Below are positions 1-6,378 of a stretch of 18,652 nucleotides of DNA, in pieces (within the stretch, counting starts at the first letter, position 1; each line of letters starts with the position of its first letter). This DNA comes from CALCKW01 sp033852095. Lineage in GTDB: Bacteria > Pseudomonadota > Gammaproteobacteria > CALCKW01. The notes below the pieces were generated by a model. It was given only the letters and a program-made list of their open reading frames with translations. It did not search any database and had not been told where the DNA came from. A program made the position numbers and the translations under genes. The stretch is taken from contig JAWSVD010000093.1 in assembly GCA_033852095.1 (NCBI GenBank), forward strand, positions 1 through 18,652, given 5' to 3'.

Positions 1-563
1 CCGGCTGGGGCGACAACGCCAAACCCTTCGAAGACGCTAAAGTCGCCATGTGGCTGGGCAGTTCTGGCTCCTTCGGCGGTTTGGTGGAGAAAGTTGAGTT
101 TCCCTTCTCCGCGACACTGCTGCCCTATTGGGAGGGCGTCAATGCTGAGCCAAAGCAGACGTTCATCGGGGGAGCTGCACTGTTCGCCATGTCCGGTCAC
201 AGCGATGAAGAGAACAAGGCTTCAGCAGCGTTCTTCAACTACATGACAACGTCCGAGGTGCAGTACTTTTGGCACAAGGCTACCGGCTATGTGCCCATCA
301 CCGAAGCCGCCTATGAGCTGGCAAAAAGTGACGGTCACTACGATCGATTTCCCGCGGCGGAAGTGGGTATTCAGCAGCTGTCTCTGGAAGCGGGCGAGTG
401 GACTCGTGGCTACCGGATGGGCTTCTACGTGCAAATCCGTGATGTGATGAACCGAGAGTACGGTCGCATCATGGGCGGTGAAAGCAGCGTGGACGATGCG
501 TTCAGCACCATTGAAAAAGAGGCGAACGCCTTGTTGGCACGTTTTGCCAAGACCCAAGGTTAA
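1..563 (+). CDS. ugpB: UgpB, sn-glycerol-3-phosphate-binding periplasmic protein (5' end missing)
   Basis: This is the C-terminal part (about 187 residues) of the periplasmic binding protein that delivers sn-glycerol-3-phosphate, and in some systems glycerophosphodiesters, to the UgpAEC membrane complex. The frame is open from base 3 to the window edge, so the true start lies outside; an ATG at 48 is internal. By recall, the segments IGGAALFAM, WHKATGYVPIT, a GYRMGF-x-VQIR stretch near the end and a final LLARFAK follow E. coli UgpB closely (IGGASLWVM, WHQKTGYLPIT, GLRLGNMPQIR, LLRRFEK). The stop is TAA at 561. ugpA, ugpE and ugpC follow on the same strand, which supports the specific Ugp assignment over a generic sugar-binding protein. 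The spacer to ugpA is long (379 nt) and rich in inverted repeats. The signal peptide is not visible because the 5' end is missing. Confidence 0.9.
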   Translation, partial: GWGDNAKPFEDAKVAMWLGSSGSFGGLVEKVEFPFSATLLPYWEGVNAEPKQTFIGGAALFAMSGHSDEENKASAAFFNYMTTSEVQYFWHKATGYVPITEAAYELAKSDGHYDRFPAAEVGIQQLSLEAGEWTRGYRMGFYVQIRDVMNREYGRIMGGESSVDDAFSTIEKEANALLARFAKTQG

Positions 564-600
564 GCAGCGCCTGGTCATGGAAGGCTGCAACTGAGCTCGG

Positions 601-612
601 CTCGTGCACGAG
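601..612. repeat. 12-bp perfect palindrome after ugpB
   Basis: CTCGTGCACGAG equals its own reverse complement. It lies 38 nt after the ugpB stop codon. It could be an operator half of the spacer's regulation or simply part of the 3' end structure; nothing in the sequence decides this. Confidence 0.5.
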
Positions 613-620
613 ATCTTAGC

Positions 621-643
621 CCCCACTGCACGCTGTGGTGGGG
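621..643 (+). terminator. GC-rich stem-loop after ugpB, no U-tract
   Basis: CCCCAC pairs with GTGGGG around an 11-nt loop, 57 nt after the ugpB stop. It is followed by TCAGC, not a T-run, so a strong intrinsic terminator is unlikely. An mRNA-stabilising or partially terminating hairpin between binding-protein and permease cistrons is more plausible. Confidence 0.35.
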
Positions 644-827
644 TCAGCTAGCGCCCACACGCATTGGCTGAGGTCTTGCGTACAACTGCCAAGCGCTCAG
701 CGCTGTGTTCATGGACGAACACGGCTTAGGCTTCAGCAGGCCGGTCTTCGCGCAGGGTGCCCATCAGGTACTTGCTCGCGGGCCGGGTTGTTGTGGCGCC
801 CTTGCATTATATTTATTGGTTTGCGCT

Positions 828-848
828 GCAGGGCGCTCTTGGCCCTGC
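828..848 (+). other. Stem-loop in ugpA leader
   Basis: GCAGGGC (828-834) pairs perfectly with GCCCTGC (842-848) around a 7-nt loop. It sits about 95 nt upstream of the ugpA start, in what would be the leader if transcription begins near 820. Confidence 0.4.
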
Positions 849-903
849 GCTCAAGTTGCTGCGCTGCTGCGCGGTTTGTGTCTGCTCGGCTAATGTCACG
901 CTG

Positions 904-917
904 TCGGCAAGTGCCGA
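904..917 (+). other. Small hairpin just upstream of the ugpA ribosome site
   Basis: TCGGCA and TGCCGA pair with a two-base spacer. The 3' arm GCCGAG could alternatively pair with CTCGGC about 25 nt upstream, giving two exclusive folds close to the start codon. Any regulatory role is speculative. Confidence 0.3.
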
Positions 918-942
918 GCCTGCCCATCTGCAAGAGATCACT

Positions 943-1824
943 ATGAAACGAGCTGTTTTTTCCACGCGATGGTTGCCTCTGTACCTGCTGCTGCCGCAGT
1001 TGTCAGTGATCTTTGTGTTTTTTTACTGGCCTGCGTATGAAGCCGTGCGCACGTCCTTTTATTTGGAGGATCCTTTCGGTTTTGGCTCAACCTTTGTCGG
1101 GCTGGAAAACTATATCTTTTTGTATGAATCCAAAGAATACCTGCGCATTGCCGGATTCACCGGGATTTTCACCGTGGTCGTGACTTTCTTTTCTTTGGCG
1201 ATCGCCCTGTTACTCGCGGTCAGAGCGGACAAGGTCATTCGTGCCGCATCCACCTACAAAACCTTGTTGATGTGGGTGTACGCGGTGGCCCCGCCTGTCG
1301 CCGGTCTGCTCGGTTATATGTTTTCCCACCAGAGTTTAGGGCCGCTCACCGATGTTTTTGCCTGGTTTGGCTACGACTACAGGGTACGCGTCAATTACTG
1401 GGATACCGCTTCTATCATGATATTAGTTGCTGTTTGGAAGCAGGTGCCGGTCAACTTTATTTTCTTTTTATCAGGTTTGCAGAGTGTCTCCAAGTCGGTG
1501 CAGGAGGCGGCTCTTATCGATAATCCGTCGGCCATCGGGCGCTTTTGGAGCATCACTTTTCCGCTGCTGGCGCCCACGGGTTTTTTCCTGCTGATCACCA
1601 ATATCACCTATTCCATGTTTGACACCTTTGGCATCATCGACACCATCACCAACAGTGAGCCTGGCAGCAATCCGTTGACCTTGGTTTATAAGGTCTATCT
1701 GGACGGTTTCCGCGGTAATGATCTGGGCGGTAGCTCGGCTCAGTCGGTGGTGTTGATGGTGTTGGTGTTGGCGCTGACGGTCGTTCAGTTTCGAATGCTT
1801 GAACGTCGAATTCACTACAGTTGA
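943..1824 (+). CDS. ugpA: UgpA, glycerol-3-phosphate ABC transporter permease
   Basis: This inner-membrane permease subunit of the UgpBAEC importer has 293 residues, against 295 in E. coli by recall. The ATG at 943 is chosen because AAGAG lies six bases upstream and the protein then begins MKRAVFSTRWLPLYLLLPQL, as UgpA does; earlier in-frame starts add unrelated residues. About six hydrophobic helices are visible. Segments such as DPFGFGSTFVGLENY, YAVAPPVAG, SVWKQ-like VAVWKQVPVNFIFF and SAQSVVLM-x-LV-x-ALTVVQFR match the family. The cytoplasmic EAA loop, which docks on UgpC, reads EAALIDNPSAIG then RFWSITFPLLAP: the normally near-invariant glycine after the aspartate is Asn. The gene ends 11 nt before ugpE, whose ribosome site overlaps the ugpA stop. 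Confidence 0.92.
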   Translation: MKRAVFSTRWLPLYLLLPQLSVIFVFFYWPAYEAVRTSFYLEDPFGFGSTFVGLENYIFLYESKEYLRIAGFTGIFTVVVTFFSLAIALLLAVRADKVIRAASTYKTLLMWVYAVAPPVAGLLGYMFSHQSLGPLTDVFAWFGYDYRVRVNYWDTASIMILVAVWKQVPVNFIFFLSGLQSVSKSVQEAALIDNPSAIGRFWSITFPLLAPTGFFLLITNITYSMFDTFGIIDTITNSEPGSNPLTLVYKVYLDGFRGNDLGGSSAQSVVLMVLVLALTVVQFRMLERRIHYS

Positions 1825-1835
1825 GGAGGCGGTAA

Positions 1836-2711
1836 ATGAGCAGTCGTCGAAGTCGGGGCGGCTTCCCGCGGGGGGAGGTCATGTTCGATCATTTTATTTT
1901 GTGGCTCGGTTCGGCCTTCATGTTGACGCCTGTGGTGGCAGCGCTGATGACGGCGAGTTTCACTGATGTTGAGATAGCGAGGTCGGGTCTGCAATTCGCT
2001 TGGGGCGATCAATTTTTGACCAATTTCGATCGCGCCATGAACGACGCCAGCGGTTTCACCGGCACCATTGATGGTTGGGTGATGCTGAAAAATTCTTTTA
2101 TTCTGGGCATTGGTTTTGCGGTCGGAAAAATTGTGATCTCGATGCTGGCGGCCTATGCCATTGTCTATTTTCGTTTTCGGCTGGCGGTGCCTGCGTTCTG
2201 GGTTATTTTTACGACCTAGTTGTTGCCGCTTGAAGTGCGCATTTTGCCCTCCTATGAAATCACCCAGCGACTTGGCTTGGTGAACACCTACACCGGCTTG
2301 ATCGTGCCCCTGATTGCGTCGGCCACGGGCACTTTCTTTTTCAGGCAGTTTTTCCGCACCATACCAGATGAACTGGTTGAGGCGGCGCGCATCGATGGCG
2401 CAGGACCGATCCGGTTTTTTATCGACATGGTGGTGCCGCTGTCCAAGACGATGATCGCGGCCCTGTTTATCATTATGTTTGTCTACGGCTGGAACCAATA
2501 TCTGTGGCCTACGCTGATCACCACTGATGAGGGCTTGTTTACCCTGGTGCGCGGTATAAAACAGATAATACTGGTTTTTGTCGATGGCAATTCCATTCCA
2601 GAGTATGGCGTCGCCATGGCACTGGCCATCATCGCGATGTTACCGCCCGTGCTGGTGGTGGTTTTCTTTCAGTCTTGGTTTGTAAAGGGGCTGGTTGAGT
2701 CCGATAAATAG
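1836..2711 (+). pseudogene. ugpE: UgpE permease, interrupted by an in-frame TAG at 2217
   Basis: This is the second permease subunit of the Ugp importer. An ideal ribosome site (GAGGAGG at 1823) precedes the ATG at 1836. The frame then runs for 127 codons to TAG at 2217-2219 and continues in the same frame for another 163 codons to the normal UgpE C-terminus (WFVKGLVESDK). Alignment by eye with E. coli UgpE is gap-free across the stop: FWVIFTT-stop-LLPLEVRILP against FWMIFITLMLPVEVRIFP. The amber codon therefore replaces a leucine and is one base from TTG. The downstream half keeps a canonical EAA loop (ELVEAARIDGAGPIRFF) and YGWNQYLWP. It could be a true nonsense mutation, a sequencing error, or a codon read through by a suppressor tRNA. 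Restart at the TTG at 2220 would give a fragment lacking the first helices. Confidence 0.88.
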
Positions 2712-2729
2712 GGATTAAGGAGCCGTTCA

Positions 2730-3782
2730 ATGGCCAGTGTTGTTTTAAGTAATTTGGTTAAAGTGTACCCAAACGGATTCAAGGCGGTGCAGGGTGCTGA
2801 TTTCTCGATTGATGACGGGGAGTTTATCGTGCTGGTGGGGCCTTCGGGCTGCGGCAAGTCGACCCTGTTGCGCATGATTGCTGGCCTAGAAGAAATCTCC
2901 TCAGGGGATTTAGAAATTAATGGCCATGTGGTCAATGATGTAGACCCTTCTCAGCGCGATATCGCGATGGTGTTTCAAAATTACGCGCTCTATCCCCACA
3001 TGAGCGTGTACAAGAACATGGCGTACAGCCTAAAGAACCGCAACACACCCATCGCCGAGATAGAGCAGGCGGTCAATGCTGCGGCCAAAGTACTCGGTCT
3101 GGAAGAGTTGCTGGATCGAAAACCGAGCCAGTTGTCGGGTGGGCAGCGGCAGCGGGTGGCCATGGGGCGCGCTATTGTGCGCAATCCAGCGCTGTTTTTG
3201 TTCGATGAACCCTTGTCCAATCTCGACGCCAAGTTGCGCGGGCAGATGCGCATCGAAATTCGCCGGCTGCAGCGGGAGCTGGGGGTGACAGCCATCTACG
3301 TTACCCATGATCAGGTCGAAGCCATGACGATGGCCGACAGGATTGTGGTGCTCAATGACGGGGCCATCGAGCAAATCGGCACACCGGCAGATATCTATCA
3401 CCGGCCTTCCTCCACCTTTGTGGCGGGCTTCATGGGGGCGCCGCCCATGAATCTTTTGCGCGTTAAAAGCCTGCAGGCAGGTGTCATACTGCTGGATGAA
3501 CAGATACAGCTCAGTGTGCCGGAGGCGCCGGGTGACAAGCCTGCATTGATCTGGGGTATCCGGCCCGAGGATCTACGCCTGTCCGAGACAGGTGAGATCC
3601 CCTTCGAGGTCGAGCTGGTCGAGGAGCTAGGGGCGCAGCGCCTGCTGCACGGCAAGTTGGCCGCTCAAGACTTCAGCGTCATTGTGCCCAAGGGCACAGA
3701 GGTATCGGTTGGGCCTGTGCGGCTGGTGCCTGTTCCTGGGGCGAGCCATCTCTTCGACGGCGATCAGGGGCAGCGGCTTTGA
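2730..3782 (+). CDS. ugpC: UgpC, glycerol-3-phosphate ABC transporter ATPase
   Basis: This cytoplasmic ATPase energises the UgpAE permease. It has 350 residues, near the family's roughly 355. Visible motifs are Walker A GPSGCGKST (37-45), Q-loop Q83 in VFQNYALYPHMSVYKN, signature LSGGQ (135-139) followed by RQRVAMGRA, Walker B LFLFDE (155-160), D-loop SNLD, and switch histidine H193 in VTHDQ. The C-terminal 110 residues form the regulatory TOBE/MalK-type domain with WGIRPEDL and the UgpC-like end HLFDGDQGQRL. AAGGAG lies 7 nt before the ATG. The stop codon overlaps the next gene's TTG, indicating coupled translation. MalK-type ATPases are hard to tell apart by sequence alone, so the name rests mainly on the operon. 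Confidence 0.93.
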   Translation: MASVVLSNLVKVYPNGFKAVQGADFSIDDGEFIVLVGPSGCGKSTLLRMIAGLEEISSGDLEINGHVVNDVDPSQRDIAMVFQNYALYPHMSVYKNMAYSLKNRNTPIAEIEQAVNAAAKVLGLEELLDRKPSQLSGGQRQRVAMGRAIVRNPALFLFDEPLSNLDAKLRGQMRIEIRRLQRELGVTAIYVTHDQVEAMTMADRIVVLNDGAIEQIGTPADIYHRPSSTFVAGFMGAPPMNLLRVKSLQAGVILLDEQIQLSVPEAPGDKPALIWGIRPEDLRLSETGEIPFEVELVEELGAQRLLHGKLAAQDFSVIVPKGTEVSVGPVRLVPVPGASHLFDGDQGQRL

Positions 3783-4792
3783 CCCCATGTTTGGCCGAGC
3801 TGCCGCCGGTGTCGGCTGCGCAGCGGGCGTCGATTCGATCGGCGCCACAGACAGAGTCGATGCACCGGCAAATGCTCACAGCAACGCCGGCCATGAACCG
3901 CTTGGAGATGGCTGGCGCTGATAGCTGTGCAGAGGTGGTGTTGCCCGCGGAATTTACGGTTGCCGCTTGGAATCTCGAGCGCTGTCGATTCCCCGAGGCC
4001 AGTGCGGCGTTGTTGCGTCCGCAGCAGCCGCAGTTGCTGTTGCTGAGTGAAATGGACAGTGGAATGGCACGCACCGAACAGCGCAACACCGCGGCGGCTG
4101 TCGCCACTGAACTCGGTATGCGCTACGTGTTCGGGGTGGAGTTCTTGGAGCTCGATTTGGGCGGTGACACCGAGCGCCCGTTTTGCCGCGACGACTATAA
4201 TCTCCGCGGCTTCCACGGCAACGCTATCTTGTCCGCGGTGCCGTTTGGCCGTGTTTGCATGTTACGGCTTGACGACCACGGCCACTGGTTTGTACCCCAA
4301 ACGGCCGCTGCGACCGATCTGGCCCAGCCTAGGTTAGGCGGGCGTATGGCAATTCTGGCCGAGGTGGAGACCGTCGAAGGGCCCTTGTGTGTGGTCTCTA
4401 CACATTTGGAGAGCAATGCCGACGCCGACTACCGCGAGCGGCAATTCGCCTGTCTACTTGATGAGATCGACCGCTTTGCACCCGACACGCCGGTGCTGAT
4501 TGGCGGTGATCTCAACACGGGCAACCATTTGCCGCCTGATTTCGACTGGCGAGCGGAGGGCTTGTTCGAATTGGCGAGGGCGCGTGGCTATGCTTGGGAT
4601 CTGACCCCTGACGGGGTGACCACCCGGGCGAGTACGATCACGCCCCATCCGACGCGGTGCATGAAACTCGATTGGTTCTGCAGCCGCCAGCTCGGCGGTG
4701 CGGTCGGCACGCTGATAGCGGCGCTTGATCCGCAGGGCGTGGCGCTGTCGGATCACGACTGCCTGCTTGCGACCATCAATTACGGCGGCTGA
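3779..4792 (+). CDS. Endonuclease/exonuclease/phosphatase (EEP)-fold hydrolase in the ugpQ position
   Basis: This predicted metal-dependent phosphoesterase has the EEP (DNase I-like) fold, and all expected catalytic motifs are present. Numbered from the TTG, they are N65 in AAWNLE, E91 in LLSEMD, HGNAILSA (146-153), H209 in VVSTHLES, GGDLNT (242-247), D298 in LDWF and SDHD (324-327). The TTG at 3779 overlaps the ugpC stop and has AGGGG 8 nt upstream, so coupled translation is likely. Internal ATGs at 3860, 3872, 3893 and 3908 would still keep the whole domain, and the first 50 or so residues look unstructured. No signal peptide is evident. The family contains nucleases, inositol phosphatases and sphingomyelinase-type phosphodiesterases, so the substrate cannot be read from sequence. 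Its place at the end of a ugp operon, where E. coli has the unrelated UgpQ, suggests glycerophosphodiester or lipid headgroup hydrolysis (inference). Confidence 0.85.
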   Translation: MTPCLAELPPVSAAQRASIRSAPQTESMHRQMLTATPAMNRLEMAGADSCAEVVLPAEFTVAAWNLERCRFPEASAALLRPQQPQLLLLSEMDSGMARTEQRNTAAAVATELGMRYVFGVEFLELDLGGDTERPFCRDDYNLRGFHGNAILSAVPFGRVCMLRLDDHGHWFVPQTAAATDLAQPRLGGRMAILAEVETVEGPLCVVSTHLESNADADYRERQFACLLDEIDRFAPDTPVLIGGDLNTGNHLPPDFDWRAEGLFELARARGYAWDLTPDGVTTRASTITPHPTRCMKLDWFCSRQLGGAVGTLIAALDPQGVALSDHDCLLATINYGG

Positions 4793-4868
4793 GGCTGGAG
4801 GGGGCTATCAACTCTGCCGCTGGACGATTTTTTGGCGCACCGTGATCGACGCCGGTGATTAATACCGC

Positions 4869-5975
4869 TCAGTCCTCGGAGGGCAGCATTAACGCGGCGC
4901 CGAAGTAGGCGCTGCTATTGGGTGCAAGCGATTTGCTCTGCGCAGCGTAGTCAAACTGTTGCCAGTGAGAGGGGGCCAGCATTTGCTCTACTGTACTGAG
5001 GTTGTGCCTGTCGGCCCAGTAAAATTGGGTGCGAGTGTCGACAAATGCCGGGCTGTTGTTTTGCACATGCTCATGAATAAGCATCAATGCCCAGGCGCCA
5101 TCAAACACATGGCCGCCGACTGAGCCAGATAACACACCTGCGCGAATGGGCTCGAATGTGTCGGGGTGCCAGTCCACGCCGGCGGTGAAAACGTCCACAC
5201 CCGGTCGCAGGCCGTTGAGCGTGATGGCGTCGGCCGCGCCGAGTGCGAGGTGATCACCAGCTGTCCAGATGACGGATACCTTCTTGTGGCGTCGCAGTAG
5301 CGCGGCGGCTTTTGCTCGCGACTCTTGGCGGTTCCAGTCAGCGTGCACGACCTGTCGCAGTAGCACGTCGTCTTGCTCGTCCACATAGGACTGCAGACCG
5401 AGGATCCGCTGCTCACTTGCGTTAGAGGCCAGGGCGCCGCTGATGCCGATGACGTTTATAAAACCCTTGTTATCAAAGGACTTAGCGGCGCGCGCTTTAT
5501 CAATCAGTTTTTGCGCGAGCAATCGGCCCGACTGCTGGTCATCCGGCAAAACTTGGCCAATCCAGTGTTTGAGCGCACGCGGACCGTGGCGCAAGGCCTC
5601 GAAGGTTTGAGGTGAGAATCCGCCGTTGAACAGCAGAGTTTTGATGCCGAGCTTGTCGGCTCTTGCCATGATTGGGCCGACCAAAACGCGTTGGTTAACC
5701 AATATCAGGTAGTCAGGAAGTTCCGACCGGGAAAATAACGCGTCTGCTTGGTTTCCAAAATCAATGCTGTCGTCGTTTCCCTGGATTATTTCCAGATCCA
5801 AAGCCAAATTATCAGCCGCCGTTTGCATGATGCGGGTGGCCTTGGAAAAGAAAGGGCTCTTAATAATCGCGGGGTTGAAAAAAACAACTTTCTTGCGGGG
5901 CTCACTGAAAGCGGGCGTGGTAAAAGCGGCGAGCAGCAGTGCGAAAAAAATGACTTTTGTTATTAATGCATGCAT
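4869..5975 (-). CDS. Periplasmic binding protein, type 1 sugar-binding/LuxP-like fold
   Basis: A 368-residue secreted protein with a clear Sec signal peptide: hydrophobic residues 8-22 and a likely cut after AFS at 24. The mature part starts KKVVFFNPAIIKSPFF, the usual first strand of periplasmic binding protein family 1 (RbsB/LuxP-like). Further features of the fold are IIQGND, PDYLILVNQ (strand end of the first lobe), INVIGISGALASNASEQRILGL (hinge and ligand-side loop), VIWTAGDHLALGAADA and VFTAGVDWHPD. No permease or ATPase lies nearby. The neighbour, divergently transcribed across a 338-403 nt spacer, is a histidine kinase, so a ligand-presenting role like LuxP or TorT is more likely than transport (inference). 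A candidate promoter lies at 6043-6070. The ribosome site before the ATG is weak. The ligand is unknown. Confidence 0.82.
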   Translation of the reverse strand: MHALITKVIFFALLLAAFTTPAFSEPRKKVVFFNPAIIKSPFFSKATRIMQTAADNLALDLEIIQGNDDSIDFGNQADALFSRSELPDYLILVNQRVLVGPIMARADKLGIKTLLFNGGFSPQTFEALRHGPRALKHWIGQVLPDDQQSGRLLAQKLIDKARAAKSFDNKGFINVIGISGALASNASEQRILGLQSYVDEQDDVLLRQVVHADWNRQESRAKAAALLRRHKKVSVIWTAGDHLALGAADAITLNGLRPGVDVFTAGVDWHPDTFEPIRAGVLSGSVGGHVFDGAWALMLIHEHVQNNSPAFVDTRTQFYWADRHNLSTVEQMLAPSHWQQFDYAAQSKSLAPNSSAYFGAALMLPSED

Positions 5976-6042
5976 TGAAACTTGAGTCTGAATCCCTGCT
6001 GAAGCTGATTGTTCTGGGCCGAGGTCACGGCGGAGCCTGATG

Positions 6043-6070
6043 AGTATACAGTGGCTACACGCAGGGCCAA
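6043..6070 (-). promoter_or_regulatory. Candidate sigma70 promoter for the binding-protein gene
   Basis: On the minus strand TTGGCC (6070-6065) and TATACT (6048-6043) are separated by 16 nt, close to consensus TTGACA/TATAAT. Transcription would begin near 6036, leaving a leader of about 60 nt before the ATG at 5975. Called by eye only. Confidence 0.4.
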
Positions 6071-6084
6071 GCCCTTTTAAGGGC
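6071..6084. repeat. Inverted repeat abutting the -35 box
   Basis: GCCCTT and AAGGGC are separated by TT, directly upstream of the minus-strand -35 hexamer. The position suits an activator or repressor site controlling the binding-protein gene, but no regulator is identified. Confidence 0.35.
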
Positions 6085-6313
6085 GGTTCTACCGGTCAAT
6101 AGTAGAAGCAGTTATAGCCGGCACAATCTAAATTCATAAATAGAGAGCCTAATAAAATTAGACTAATTCATAGAAGTTATTTTGTTGATGATTTTTAACT
6201 TCGAAGCACAGGCTTAAGTCGCGTATAGTTATTAATTGGGCTAACAGGATCAATGTGCAGGTGTATTGTTGCGATTGTCGCTCCAATTCCCTTAGATCCT
6301 TACCTTTGAGAAG

Positions 6314-6378
6314 ATGTCGTCATTATCAATCATTCGTCCCGGGGGTTTCTAAAGTCTAAACTTGGCCGTCGGCTGGTT
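6314..6378 (+). other. Probable frameshifted 5' end of the histidine kinase gene
   Basis: An ATG at 6314, preceded by GAGAAG, reads MSSLSIIRPGGF and then meets TAA at 6350. The kinase frame itself is open from 6310 and reads GFLKSKLGRRLVVV directly into its first membrane helix, but has no usual start codon before the GTG at 6379. One extra G in the run of five G at 6341-6345 would join the two as MSSLSIIRPGGFLKSKLGRR, a normal basic cytoplasmic N-terminus. A lost base (real or sequencing) is the simplest explanation. Confidence 0.55.

Larger units (their letters stand above)
564..942. other. Long ugpB-ugpA spacer with several inverted repeats, no gene seen
   Basis: This 379-nt spacer separates the binding-protein gene from the permease genes. 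Open frames here lack family features and ribosome sites, and the frame running into ugpA from 757 reads like untranslated leader rather than protein. It holds a 12-bp palindrome at 601, stem-loops at 621, 828 and 904, and a possible weak sigma70-like promoter (TTGTTG near 788, TATTTA about 16 nt on). The layout could allow separate transcription or mRNA processing between ugpB and ugpAEC. Confidence 0.6.
5976..6378. other. Divergent intergenic region between binding protein and histidine kinase
   Basis: About 400 nt, AT-rich between 6120 and 6240, unlike the flanking genes. It contains the minus-strand promoter candidate at 6043-6070, the inverted repeat at 6071-6084, and the presumed true start of the kinase at 6314. 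A TATAGT at 6224 could be a plus-strand -10 box, but no convincing -35 lies at the right distance. No other gene was seen. Confidence 0.5.

Noticed and set aside
893..907. Possible Pho box before ugpA (ATGTCAC next to CTGTCGG)
   Set aside because: The two repeats are about 7 nt apart instead of 11, and the second is imperfect.
757..942. Longer UgpA beginning upstream of 943
   Set aside because: The extra residues do not match UgpA, no good ribosome site precedes them, and the ATG at 943 gives the family's usual N-terminus.
2220..2711. Second half of ugpE as an independent gene starting at TTG 2220
   Set aside because: There is no ribosome site, it begins in the middle of a conserved family segment, and the first helices would be missing.
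4838..4857. CACCG/CGGTG hairpin between the EEP gene and the binding-protein gene as a terminator
   Set aside because: The stem is only 5 bp, and the T-run lies on the wrong side of it for plus-strand termination.
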